Below, piece after piece: positions 12,257 to 24,110 of a stretch of DNA of 64,000 nucleotides (positions are counted from its first letter, which is position 1; each line of letters opens with the position of its first letter). A program made the translations under genes and the position numbers. The stretch covers positions 66,353,211-66,417,210 of the forward strand of contig CM054116.1 of the NCBI GenBank assembly GCA_028673005.1, written 5' to 3'. This stretch comes from Tanypteryx hageni (Eukaryota; Arthropoda; Insecta; Odonata; Petaluridae). The notes beneath the pieces were generated by a model that saw nothing but the letters and a program-made list of their open reading frames with translations, did not search any database and was not told the origin of the DNA.

Positions 12257-13029
12257 AATGAAGTAAAATCCTGTTACAACAAATACTGCTTTAAAGAAAT
12301 CTTTGCTATAAAGAAAACATCTATAAGTCCTGGTGAACTTCCTAAGGAAATAATGCTTTTCAATTCTCTTTAGAACGAAATTGCTCATTACAAAGAATTC
12401 GGTACAACAAATCCTTATTCAAGTCCATCTATGTCTAAAATGTTTATCCATGAAGAAATGACTCATAGAGGCTCCTGGATATTCCACATTTTCACCATTT
12501 TTCTTCATAAAGGGCAGGTAAATAGGGAATACTAGGTTACCTGATTCTCTGCAAAAATAATTTCTGCAGAACATTATTATAGCACATGTTCGACTCTCTT
12601 ACCCTTTTGGCCTAATGAGATATTTCTGTAGGTGGCAATGCAAGTATTGAAACTTCAGCTGCTTTACCCTAATCACAAAAGGTGAACAAGGGATTCTTGA
12701 ACTGCATGCTCTTCTATGAAACAAAAATTAATTAATTTTTGGCGAGTTTATGGAATTGATTCCCGGCAAGGAAAAGAATAAGATAACTTGGTTTATTCTA
12801 TTTCTGCATGGTGCAAGAATGGCAAATTGAAATTAATTACCATAAATGTTGCCCTAACTTTCTTGAAAAACAAAGGACAAAGAGATGGATTTTGAGTATA
12901 GAATAAAAGGCTGGATATTCAATTGTTAAATAGTATTTAGGAGTCACTACTTGTCGGGATATTACATTGGATATACATTTGTTTGATTGTCACTGCAGTC
13001 AACAAGATGTAGGCTAATAACAATAGGCA

Positions 13030-13240
13030 GTGGCAGATCCAAGAGGGGAGGCAATGGGGGCTATTGCCCTCCCTCTTGGACCACGCCATTGCCCTCCTCT
13101 GACTGCCCTTTTATAACTCATTCTGCCCCAAATTCCTTTGTTTCTACACTGTACGGTAAGGGAAAGAAAGATTCTGAGGGGGATCAGGGATTTTCAAAAT
13201 ACAGGCAGATTCAAGAGGGGAAGAGTGATCCCCCTTAATT
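13030..13240. repeat. Repeat remnant with GATCCAAGAGGGG modules and a hairpin
   Basis: AGATCCAAGAGGGG near 13034 and AGATTCAAGAGGGG near 13205 are direct copies, each followed by a G-rich or CCCCC stretch. Between 13036 and 13079 the arms TCCAAGAGGGGAGGCAAT and ATTGCCCTCCCTCTTGGA form a strong hairpin. It looks like a decayed DNA transposon; borders are not defined. Confidence 0.45.
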
Positions 13241-14035
13241 TATGGATCTTCTCCTGATGATAGGTCCTATTTCTCTGTATTACAGATACATTATCCAGGG
13301 TTTATTAAAATTTTGTTTATAATAAAAAAATAACTTTGAAAATGATAGCCTCTGGACATATTAAATTTTTAGTTACCTTCCTTTATTGTTTTATTGATAT
13401 TTAGTTAATATTTTAGCAAAATAAAAGATAAATTACTGATATCCATTAAATTATATAATTGAATAAATTATTGTCATTGCGATTAATTTTAAGAAATATT
13501 CCTTCGAATGAAATTTCATTGCAATGAAATGATTCTTGATCCTCTACAAGTTCATTGTTACAGGATTTTACTGTATTAAATTATATGAATGCATTAAATA
13601 TTCAGATGATTTCAGTTGGTTGAAATATATCTTGGCCAAGCTAGTGACTCAATTTATTTCTCAATTAAATCTTTCTTTCCATATGAAACTGCAAAACAAC
13701 CATAGCTGTAGTTGGTAGAATTTAAAATGCTTCTTTTGGGTCTAAGAAAGATTTATTCCTAAGGCATACATAATTCATATTTACCTAAGTTTTTTGATAA
13801 AAATAATGCTAAGAGGGAAAATACTGATATTGTAATAGCAATCATTGCATTGGAAAGGAGGTACTTCAGGTGGAAAAATACAGAAAATTTTAAAAGGAAA
13901 TGGTTTTTTAAGTGATTATCACGAATTTCCAATTACATCATTAAAAAAATGAATTAAATTCTCAACGGTTGGACAAAATGAAGGGGAGGGGGAATAGAAT
14001 GGAATGAGGGGAGGATTCAAGGTAATTATGCTCAC

Positions 14036-14075
14036 CTTCTTTGTTTCTCCCTTTTTTCTTACCACCTTCTTTCTC
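14036..14075 (-). CDS. X11L: 40-nt microexon upstream of the PTB domain
   Basis: Acceptor TTCATTTTTTCCAG and donor GTGAGC bound a 40-nt exon. In phase 0 it reads EKEGGKKKGRNKE plus one G, and that G joins TG of the 9.4-kb exon to make Val: ...[16 protein letters not shown]. The upstream exon ends in phase 0, so the chain is in frame. Because 40 is not a multiple of three, skipping it would put the canonical PTB exon out of frame. The Lys-rich content matches the Lys-rich end of the preceding exon (TAKAKK). Small size makes chance possible, but splice sites and phase both agree. Confidence 0.7.
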
Positions 14076-14851
14076 CTGGAAAAAATGAAGGATCTATTGA
14101 AAAAATAGATAAGATAATCATATATTAGGTGCATGTATAAGCGATTAAAATAAAAAGCATAATATTAAAATACTGTCTTCAACTAATAATGGCAAATAAA
14201 TGTGCATTAATTACTCCTTAATTTAATAAGCATCTTGGCAGCACATTAAAACAAAATGTCTACGAAGTTATGTGCAAAACACGCACGGTTGATTAAAATG
14301 ACATCACCATGATGAATGACATTACTTTCATTTTGTGATGACATCACAAAACGTTATTACTCAAAAACTGGTTCAACTAACTTCATTTAAAATAAGCCTG
14401 TAAATAAATCAATTACTCCAAAAACTATTCTGCAAGCATAATGTCTATAAATAAAGCAATTCATTCGCCATCAATTCACAATCCATTACAGAAGAAAATT
14501 TTTTTTTAAAACCTTCTACTGTGCTCTACACTGTCATCAAGTACAAGCACAATAAAAGAAATTTCATCGCAAGAAAGGTTAAGAAAGCATCAGCAGTATG
14601 AAATGCAGCACTAAAGTCTGTGGCAGTGGATATCATCTCATCAAATTAACCACTAAAAAATCTTTGTTCAAAATAACTAACTAATGCTAACAGGCCATCA
14701 AGCAGATTGAATCCAGCTTTTCTTTTCCCGAAATAGGTAATGGTGGGAAGGGTAATACAATGAAAAACGAAAAAAGAGCGAAATATTTGCAGAGCAATGA
14801 GAGGGAAGGTGATTTGATTTCCATGAAAAATATCCACAGACAGTAATGGGA

Positions 14852-14871
14852 TAGAGAGAGAGAGAGAGAGA
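14852..14871. repeat. Short (GA)n microsatellite
   Basis: About ten GA units in the intron between the 15.1-kb exon and the microexon. Confidence 0.9.
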
Positions 14872-15121
14872 ATGTGGCAACTTGCAGTACTGCGCAATTT
14901 GGACTGTACTGATGCGCATCAACAACAACAAAAAAACAAAACTCAATCAAAAGTAGAGGTGGAAAGAGTGAGGATTATACAATGAGGTTACAGGGTATCA
15001 GAAGGGAGGCAAGGGTTGGGTGTTTTAGAACGTGGGAAGGATCGAGTAAAGAGGATCCATATTATAAAACCATGCAGGATGCACAATAGAGATAGATAGA
15101 GAGAGGAAGAGATGAAGGCAC

Positions 15122-15445
15122 CTTCTTCGCTTTGGCAGTTTGAGGCGTGTCATTATGGGGGGAGGGAGTCTTATCGCCTGCCGAGCACCCTTCGCCGATG
15201 GAGGGGGATGTCGTGGAAGGGGCGGTGGTGGTGGTTGAGGTTGCAGCGGCGGCCGTGGATGGGGGCGGGGCCGGGACCGGGGGAGGCGGAGGGGGAGTGG
15301 GTGTAGGCTGACTGGTGGCCGTCGTCGTCTGCTGTGGTGGTGGTGGTGGAGGTGGTGGTGGTTGTTGTTGTTGTTGTTGCTGCTGCTGCTTCGTCAGCGC
15401 CGACTTTCCCGGCATCACCGTTCGTGTCTTGGGTTTTCGCCAGCC
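15122..15445 (-). CDS. X11L: X11/Mint linker exon with polyQ and polyP (108 codons)
   Basis: Starts GWRKPKTRTVMPGKSALTK, continues with nine Gln, nine Pro, Thr/Ala/Pro-rich sequence and ends SPHNDTPQTAKAKK. A KPKTRT motif also occurs in the linker just before the PTB domain of vertebrate Mint2 (recalled GFKPKTRT), which supports the assignment. Acceptor: pyrimidine-rich tract ending CTCCTGCAG. Donor: AAG|GTGCCT, weak. Both ends are phase 0. An alternative upstream acceptor (CTCTTCAG, exon start 15511) would add TVDPHVPNNAQDQTPPTTPL and also stays in phase 0. Other frames of this repeat-rich stretch are open as well but lack the motif. Confidence 0.8.
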
Positions 15446-17550
15446 CTGCAGGAGTGGGGTTGTCGGGGGTGTTTGGTCTTGGGCATTGTTGGGAACATGG
15501 GGGTCCACGGTCTGAAGAGAGTTCGCCCCAGAAGGGGGTATGCCACAGACGACCAGGAGAAGGTTCGGGGACAGCCAACACTAGGGGTGACCAACAATGA
15601 TGCATATCCTCAAAAGGGCAAAACTTCAATCCCAAGTGACGACGAGAGAATGAGAGATATCAACAAAAGATAGACCCGAAAAAATGATGGCAAGAGAGAC
15701 CGTGAACAGTAAGACGTAGATGAGGGCGGAAAAACACAACATTCACACATACAGACAAGATGTTTGGATAAAAAAAATCGTCCAGGGGTGGGCATGATTG
15801 ATAAATATGGCACGAGGAGGCTGTGATAAACATAACTAGGATGCTATTCTTTAACGATTCAATAAGAAATTGGTGCTAAAAACATTTCATGCATTTAAAA
15901 ATGAGTGAGATTAATGTTAACACCGAGTGCCAAATATTTAAAGTGATTTGCTGCACCATGATTTCTATACATCATAAGCTGGGCTCTTTATGAAATGGAT
16001 TTGATTCATTCATTCGATATTACCTTCTATGAAACCTTACTTTCTATCTCTAATATTAATGAGTTGGTCACTAAGAAAAATATGTAAAAGCTTTACCAAT
16101 TTTTTTCACCAGACACCATTTCAGTTGCGGGGATAATGTAAGAAAATATCAAAATCCCCAATAACTGAAAAAACTCAACATTAGTGTTAAAAATATGGCA
16201 AAGAAAAAGTAGTTATGCTTAAAAATTCTTCAAAATCTATGACTACATGTTTTGTGCGTGAAGCACAAACATAAAAAAATTCAAAATTATATTTGGATTT
16301 GGCCTATGAACTTTTATAACTTAGGGGGGTCTAAAAAAACATACATAACGTGGATGAATTTTTTCTAGGTTGAATAAATGATATTTTTTTGACTTAACAC
16401 CTAATAAATATATCTACCTCAACGATCCCTGCAAAAAAACCGATGGGAAGAAAGAGGAAGGTTGTATGTTTCAGATCTACGAAACAACTAAACAATCAAT
16501 TTAATCCTCTATTTATATATGGGGGTCTAAAAATATTAAAGCCTATAACTACCTGATATAAATAAACACTCGGCGATTAGGCTGAACTAAACTAAATTCT
16601 TACATATTAGCAGAACAAACAAGCAAAGGCAAAAGTGGCAAAGAAGGGACTATTATACTAATGCACGGAGATCTAGCTGAGAGAACACGAATTAACTGAA
16701 AATCGAGTAATTTAAACGGGAAAAACCTCAACAGAAGCAAAATACTGCGTATTTTAAAATGAAAATTCTCTTTCGGTTAGTGAACTACGCAACAGGTACG
16801 CTGAGATATTGAGGATTTTTGTCATACTTCACGAATTAAGGAATTTCCCACACAACAATGGAGGGGACGTGAGAGAGCGAGACGACTCTCACAATACTGC
16901 TGACGCAACAAGTAAATAAACACCATCCGCGGAATGAGAAATAATTTAAAGTAATTTTTCGCTGTTCACCAGTTAGCAGCCACTTTTGTTGGATCAAAAA
17001 CGCACGCCGGGAAATATTTTCAGATCCAACTTCACCAAAATCCTCATTTTTTTGCTACCTCACTCCGAGCTTGGCGATCCTATGGAATGTATATTTAACG
17101 CATTCGGATGAATTGTACACGATGTCACAAAAGCCATGTCTTCGATGCCATAATTCACGCGATAACGTTGCACAGAGACAAAGAAAAACAACGCGCATGC
17201 GCTGCGCCATTTTCAAGTTACCGAACGCCTATCTAAAAGTTTTTTTAATCCCGCGCTGCCTTGGCCAGAATAACGACACGGATTTTATTCCAGCGCATCG
17301 GCAAAGCTACGCAAAACTTTACCAATGAGGAGGAAGCGAGGCGAAACACTATACGAGACACACGCGCCTTTCAAAATAAAAATTTTCGCAACGCAAGGGT
17401 TCCCAAAGACGACTAGTCACCAATTACTCACAGGTCACAAAACATGGAGGACATCTTGAGGGATTCGAATCGGTAACCAACAGAACGACAAACACAAGGT
17501 TTCACAACCTCTGCAGGCGGCAGCACGCCTCTCGGACACCGACAACATAC

Positions 17551-17643
17551 CTTTTGCGATAGTAAAGAGTAATGCCATGTATCCTTGAGTAATCCGAACG
17601 ACAGGGATGGGTCGACGAAAGCATTTGGCGCTACGCCTAACAT
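17551..17643 (-). CDS. Candidate alternative first coding exon (31 codons), weak
   Basis: An ATG at 17643 opens MLGVAPNAFVDPSLSFGLLK, followed by DTWHYSLLSQK and a strong donor AAG|GTATGT in phase 0. This phase fits the 15.1-kb exon. It lies in the CpG-rich zone directly next to the CpG-poor gene body, where an unmethylated promoter would be expected. A second donor with a short ATG frame (MSSMFCD, GACCT|GTGAGT at 17432) lies just downstream but ends in phase 2, which does not fit. No homology was recognised, so this rests on splice signal and position only. Confidence 0.2.
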
Positions 17644-17654
17644 TCGTCTCCGAG

Positions 17655-17900
17655 TTTACAAGATTAGTGATGTGGCTACGCGCTCTCTTTCTCTCTCACT
17701 CCGCCCCGTCGGACGGCAGCCGCCGGTCTATCTCTACGTCGGACAACTTGATCTCGTGCAAACAAAAACGAGGGACCGGGATAGGACCGGGGAGAAATGG
17801 AAGACGACGATAACAGAATCGCGCGTGGACGGTGCTCGTAAGCTACGACGGATCGAAGACTTCTTCAAATATACTCTCGCGTACAAAAAAATTAAAAAAT
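17655..17900 (-). promoter_or_regulatory. Possible promoter region, CpG- and GAGA-rich
   Basis: Upstream of the candidate first exon the minus strand carries GAGTGAGAGAGAAAGAGAG (17683-17703) and dense CpG. GAGA repeats bind GAGA-factor proteins in insects. No TATA box or initiator was fixed, so this is context only. Confidence 0.2.
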
Positions 17901-18778
17901 CGCAGATAAGACACGGCCCGGATTTACGCTTGACTTTTGTCGAGAAGTTCTAAGTCTTTGAAAATCCGATCGAACACGCGCGCTGCGCTACGGATCCCTC
18001 TTGTTTTCGTAACACCAAAAAACTAACGAAATTCCGTTGCTGACGCGCATACGATGCTGTAATAACGCGTACGTAGAAATATTCGATTGCCCGATTAATT
18101 TATATTTTTTAGGTTTTAATAAGAATTGAACCTTACGGAGTAGAGCCTAAGCCTAGAAGATCTTGGAGAAACTGGCTTCGTTTTACTTTGGAAATAGAAG
18201 TATGCTAGTAATTGAGGAAATACACATCCTGCAGGCGCCGACTATTTTCAAGGCACTTTTCCTTCAAATTTACAGGAACTTTCTTATCTGTCACATCGCT
18301 TAAGCAATATATGCTTAAGATTACGTCCAAATGAGTGGAAGAAGCAGACTCGCGGAAACCCTATCGGCAAGAGTTCGCCAAACAACTTCGTTTATTTGCA
18401 CTAAATAACTCACTTGCCCTACAGTCCGATGTCCTAATCGTCTAATATAAACATTCACCGTGAGCGGAAAGATTTTAAGTAGCAAGAACGAACACGTATG
18501 AATGAAAAAATGAGAGCTTTTGGTAGCAGTGTTAAGGATTCCCAGGTTCTGATTTCAGGAAAAGATGGCGCGCAGCGTTTCTACCGAATTAAAAAAAAAT
18601 GCGGCCAGCTTTCTAAACGACCATCTAAAGAGATACAAGAAACCGCTCAGGAATGAAAATCCAATCGATCCCAATCCTCTCAATTTTTAAAGCGACGCCT
18701 GATAACGTCCGCGTAAAAGCAACGACACAGAACACGTGAATCACGAACCGATCCGCGTAAAGCAGACTCGCGATACCT

Positions 18779-18968
18779 GCAAACGCACACCGCACGCAAA
18801 ACACAAAATAATCGATCGTTACACACAGAAACACGCACACGCGGAGCGATTAGGACGAAAACAAGAACGATCCGCAAACACACCGTCCACAAAACATAAA
18901 ATAACCTATCGTTACTCGCAAAAACTCACACAAACGCGCGGTTTAGGACGAAAACAAGAACGAATCGA
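18779..18968. repeat. Two diverged tandem copies of a 95-bp unit
   Basis: Copy 1 (18779-18873) and copy 2 (18874-18968) both run from GCAAAC(G/A)CAC through TATCGTTAC or GATCGTTAC to TTAGGACGAAAACAAGAACG. The last 19 nt are identical in both. Not coding. Confidence 0.8.
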
Positions 18969-20227
18969 GCGGCTCCTGTGACGAACATCGAGTGAGAGAG
19001 AAAGAGGGCGGAAATAAAACTATGGTCGGTAATTCCGCTTCCTCGCGGAATAAGAACTGCAACTCGTGTAGTTTTTCTCCCTTCCGTGGCGCAGGCGTAA
19101 CAAAAAACGACTGGGACAGACACAGCGAAGGGAGAAAGGGGAAGGAGAAAGTGGGAAAGAGGGGCGACATAACGACAACGGTTCCTCGGGATAATTATTA
19201 AAATAAACAAAGGAAGTTTTTTGACTCCAGCACCATCCTTCGACCGCGGGTAGATTTTCGACGGTGGTTAGCGCCACCGTACCCGAAGCTATTAACGCGT
19301 GACCGCTAATTGAGCGTGTCGTCGCACGCTTCCCGAGTCTCGCGCACGCACGCACGCACGGGGGGAGGTGACTGCGTCGATAATAAAGCGGGCGTGGGCG
19401 GAATGAAAAAAACAGAAAAAGGTCGAAACAGGATCATTAGCGAGGATCGCTCTCGTGGCAGTTTCCCTTTTCATTCGCAAACATAAAGCATTCGGAAATA
19501 AAAATGTCTCTTTCACTCGCTGTTTTTTTACGTTTGGAAAAAAATACTGGACTCGTTCGTTTGCGTCCGGCGGGATGCGACGGATGCTCAAAATTATAAC
19601 GCAGTCATGGTCTATAAATGCAATAGAGTGATTTCTGCGCCGTAGGATCGACGAATGGCTCCAAAACATCCGCGGAAATTAATTGCAAAACGTTTTGAAG
19701 CGATCGACTGCGATTGTGAAAGCATCCAATTTCACTTTCTCCCCGAAGCGAAAATTTAATCAACGGAGTCAAAGAGTGCCTGCACACTAGGGCGAATTTT
19801 TTCTCCCTCTTCGAAAGAGAGAGAGAGGAGGGGAAAGCGAAAAAGTGAAAAGTGGGCGAATTAACGGACGGCGACTGAATTATCGCGGAAAGGGAAAGAA
19901 AACGCGGAATAAATTCATTTTTGGCACAAAAAAATCCATCGCATTGATATCGACCCTCGTTCACCCGCTGAAAAGTCTGAGTTTTAATCAATCCCTTGAT
20001 TTAATTCGATAAATTGATTGTTTTATTTTTACACTGCTTACGTAACGGGTATTTCTCAAGAACCGATAATATTTAAACTAGGAGAAAAATCGATCCGATT
20101 GCAATTCTGAGGAATGTAACATAAATATTGCTCTTATTCCGTATCCTCTAAAAAAATCGACTCCATCTTTGAGAAGGCAAGGGCGACCACATCGACGTAA
20201 CGAACCAAATCCCTGCGTGAAAAATCA

Positions 20228-20430
20228 GCGGCCAGAGACAGAAGGATAAAAGGATTTGCCTGCAGACCATGAGGCCCCGGGTTTGAATCTTGCCAAGAGA
20301 AAAACGCGCAAAACCGGCAGTCCTGCAAAAGGCTCTTTACATACGACTGATAGCCACGCCAAGAATCTTTGCCTATGCGGGTGAATAAAAGCCTACCTTT
20401 CCGAAAGAAGCTATTATTATATTACTAATA
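20228..20430 (+). mobile_element. tRNA-derived SINE remnant
   Basis: A B-box-like GGTTTGAATCT (20280-20290) follows CCATGAGGCCCCG, as in the T-arm of a tRNA. The copy ends in a TATTATTATATTACTAATATTA tail near 20410-20435. The A-box part around 20230-20250 is decayed. On the minus strand the T-arm reads as SNPGPHGLQ, a common false ORF from SINEs. Confidence 0.55.
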
Positions 20431-21902
20431 TTAAAATACTAGTATATAGGTATGCCGCAAAGATAAGAACATGCGGCCGCGCACGGAGGGGAAGTTCCCT
20501 CGGTCATATTGACTTCCCCCACCACACTACTAGCCCATCCTTCTCCTCTACAGTTGCTGCCTAGACGAAATTTTGCGAATAATTGGCAACAGGGCAGTTA
20601 GAAAATGACCGAGACAGCGATAGCCCGTGGGGTAAGGAAGGGCGAGAGGGGAGGGTGCCAAATGGAGTGAGGGATTAGGCCACACCCACTGTGCACCCAA
20701 AATGTTCTTTTGATCGCGCCAGACCTACAATCACATAATTCTATAGTCAGCATAGTCTAATTTGTGATTTGACATAAATCAGTAGGAGCGACTATGCCAA
20801 ATCGCACACGAGAAGATGTTCCGAGATTGGATGGAGCCTCTTTCGAAAGCTCTCCGACTCTAATTTATCTTGGTTGTCAGAGCTCAAGTAAAACTGCACA
20901 GGCTATGGAAAACAAGAATTTGGCGGGAAAATTCGAACTCGAGAGACATAATCAACGACGAAAAAAAACGCCCGAATTTATCGAAAGGAAAAGGAGAGTG
21001 AGTAAGTTCAAAAGCAAACGCTCGGATTAAGTCAATTGAAGGTGAAGAGTGAATGAGTGAGAGAGAGAGAACGAATCCTCCCCTTAATTCGGTTGTTCCA
21101 ATACATCTCTTCCCTCGGAGGAGAGATAACAGAAAACGTGCGATCCGCGCTTCTTAACCGAATTTCAATACACCGTTTTCCTTCCGAACTTCCCTCCCCC
21201 ATTTGACTCGTATTAAAGTTAAACAGAGGTGTTTTCTCGGCTAAAGGCCTCCTCTCATGCGCGATGTCTGATCTTAAACACGCTCTCCTTACCCCCCCTC
21301 ACCACCTCCCCCCACTACGCCTTCTCCTCTGGCATATTTACAAAAGCACTCCACCGCAGTAAATACTAATTTCGGAGCTTTGCAGATGAACTGATGGGTT
21401 CCTTCGGAGACGCGGAAGGGGGATATTTCCTAATTCATTCCCTTGAGCTTTCCATATTTCTCTATTTCCTTCGCCTTTGCACGCAAACTTATTAAAGAAA
21501 TAACTGCTGGGATGTGAAAATAACAACTACAGAGAACTGAGTAGCACGCAGGTTCGCTCGAAAGAAATGAGGGGGTGGAAAATGAAAATGCATTTTCGGA
21601 TTGCGCACCGGTGTGATTCAATTACAATTCGACAGGTACTCTATGAAAACGTAACCAAAATGGACGTTCATGTTTAAAAGAGGAACACTCCAGTGTAACA
21701 TCGATATTTCACGCAACGTAGGGTTCGTTTTTGGAAAATTTAACGATCCTTCGGGTCGCTAATGAAAATGAAACGAGCAATTCGTGATAAACAATTTATA
21801 TATTACGAAAGGCAATGCAATAAGAAAAATCAAATGAAAGCGTTGATAATTATAATAATATATTCACTATGATTAACTATTAATTATGATAACGCTCTAT
21901 AG

Positions 21903-22204
21903 CAGGGATGGCAAATACGTGGCAAGCGGAAAAATTTCTACAATGAAAAAATAATTGCATTATTATATTTATTCATATAAATAAGCAGAAGTTAATTACA
22001 AAACGCAATAATTAACAATAATTTATTTTTGTTATAGTATGAACTATGAATTATTAATACACGTGATGGAAAATATACAGTGGGCGTGATATTTTTTATA
22101 ATTTATACCCACTGTATATAGATAAATTTTACATCGTGCCTATAATAGTTTTACAGATTTTTTTCTTTTTTGGCATATCGACTAAAACCTATTTGCCAAT
22201 CCTG
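21903..22204. mobile_element. hAT-type MITE (302 bp) with perfect 8-bp target duplication
   Basis: The ends are CAGGGATGGCAAATA and, reverse-complemented, CAGGATTGGCAAATA (13 of 15). Both flanks are CTCTATAG (21895-21902 and 22205-22212). Inside, TATACAGTGGG (22074-22084) and CCCACTGTATA (22109-22119) form a central inverted repeat. AT-rich, no open frame. Confidence 0.9.
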
Positions 22205-23682
22205 CTCTATAGTCTCAATTTCGCCCGTCTTTCCCTCTGTCTGTCCTTGGGCAAAAAAACACTTGTAGACCGGGGCGATCAGAAGCGCCAACCGACAACA
22301 ACCTTAGCAGATAGAATCGATAGAAACGCAATCGAAGCATGTTACGTTTTCATCGTAACAAATACTTCAAGGGGAGCGTCACTCAGCTGGCCGGAACTCC
22401 TAAAACCGTCGCCTTTATTGGCGACCAATCGCCAGTCTCCGGGCAATCCCCGAAATAAGAGCGTCCCTCTAATTGAGCCCAATCTTTGTAAACGCACAAG
22501 CGACTTAGGTCATTTTCCGCTCCGTTCCGCGATATCCTGGCAAAGGAGTTAGTTTCGAGATAGAATAAAAAAGAAGACACGAGTAACCCGGCAAAGAGTA
22601 GGCGTTTTACAAAAAGGGATCAGGATGATCCCTCCGGAGATCCGAGGAGGTGGAAGGCGGGAACGGAGTCGTTATTCCCGAGGAGTTCGAGGGGGGTGGA
22701 AGAATTGGAGGGGTTAAAAGGAATAAGTGGAGGGTTTCACAAAAGAATGCGAGGATTAGTGAATGCGGGTGATCGGGAGAGGTGAGAGAGTGGGAGAGAG
22801 AAAAATAAAGAGAGAGAGAGAGAGGGGTCTGGGAAGAGGCTCGCCAAAAGAAATTGCGCGAGTGGGAGGGAAGGAAAGAGATGGGTCGGAGTAGATAAGG
22901 GGAAAGTGGATTAGATTGGATTGGGTTTTATTAGTAGGCGTTTCTGATTGGGGAAAAAAGAAAGAGGGTGAATGCAGTGGGTGGCTACCTGGCTAGAGAC
23001 AACGATGCCAGCCTTCCAGGAATTAGGGAGTTGGGGTATGGCCACCCACCTTTGAACGCTTCATGATCGGTTTACGGAAAGGCTATGCACGCGACATCGC
23101 GCGGTGGCGCTCGAAAACAAAATGCGGGCGGTGGTAAATTAAAAAACAAATACAATTTTTCCAAATGATGGCGTGAGCCGGCTATATCCAGCTCTGATGT
23201 TGAAAAAAAAATATTAACAAAAAATCGTGAAAAAATTAAGGACGCAACTTGCAGATACGAGGTGTATACGCGCTAAAATTAAATCCAATTTAATTTCGAT
23301 AAAAAAGCATGCTCAACGTCTGAATATAAATTCGCGCTTTCGTGCACGAAAAATATTCGCATTAACTTTTATCGTATGCTCCCGAAACCAAGTACGCGAC
23401 AGTCTAAAGAGGTTTTATTCGGTAAGGATGGCAACGCTGAAACGTTCTCTCTTCATCGAAAGTGATTTTCCCCCCCGATTTTAATAAGTTCGAAAGGGCA
23501 ACTCCGATGATTCGATCCCTTTAACTCGTGTTCCTCTCTCTCTCATCCTCCTCTCCCGCCCTCCCTAATACCGATCCCTACAGACACTCTTCCCGCCCCT
23601 TCCCTCTCTCCCTCCCCACCATTTCGCATTCCCCTCAACGCAGAGATTTACGAGAAAAGGTAGGCGACGGAGATTGGTTTTC

Positions 23683-24110
23683 CAGAGAGAGAGAGAGGGA
23701 GAGAGAGGGAGTGAGAGAGAGAGTGAGTGAGAGAGGTGGAGAGAGAGAGATAGAGAGAGAGGTGGATAGAGAGAGAGGGAGAGAGAGAAAGAGGGAGAGA
23801 GAGAAAGAGGGAGAGAGAGAAAGAGGGAGAGAGAAAGAGAGAGAGAAAGAGAGAGAAAGAGAAAAAGAGGGAGAGAGAAAAAGAGGGAGAGAAAGAGGGA
23901 GGGAGAGAGAAAGAGGGAGGGAGAGAGAAAAGGGAGAGAGAAAAGGGAGAGAGAAAAGGGAGAGAGAGAAAAGAGGGAGAGAAAAGAGAGAGAGAGGGAA
24001 AGGGAGAGAGAGAAAAAGAGGGAGAGAGAGGGAAAGGGAGATAGAGAAAAAGAGGGAGAGAGAAAAAGAGGAAGAGAGAAAGAGAGGGAGGGAGAGAGAG
24101 CGAGAGAGTT
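23683..24110. repeat. About 430-bp polypurine (GA/GGGA/AAAG) tract
   Basis: The plus strand is almost pure purine, made of GAGA, GGGAGAGA and AAAGAGGG blocks, with a few T and one C interruptions. It opens long Arg/Glu (plus) and Ser/Leu (minus) frames that are artefacts. Mirror-symmetric stretches could form triplex DNA. Confidence 0.95.

Larger units (their letters stand above)
9551..14035. other. Intron, CpG-poor
   Basis: Intron of about 4.5 kb between the microexon and the canonical PTB exon. Very AT-rich, with an A-run at 9798-9812. Apart from the fold-back element at 11940-12256 and the repeat at 13030-13240, I see no structure or exon candidate. Confidence 0.7.

Noticed and set aside
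15112..15673. Plus-strand Val/Cys/Gly repeat frames and other minus-strand frames over the polyQ exon
   Set aside because: Trinucleotide repeats keep all frames open; only one frame has GWRKPKTRT and phase agreement.
20228..20430. Functional tRNA gene
   Set aside because: Only the B-box half is tRNA-like; no cloverleaf can be drawn, and an A/T-rich SINE tail follows.
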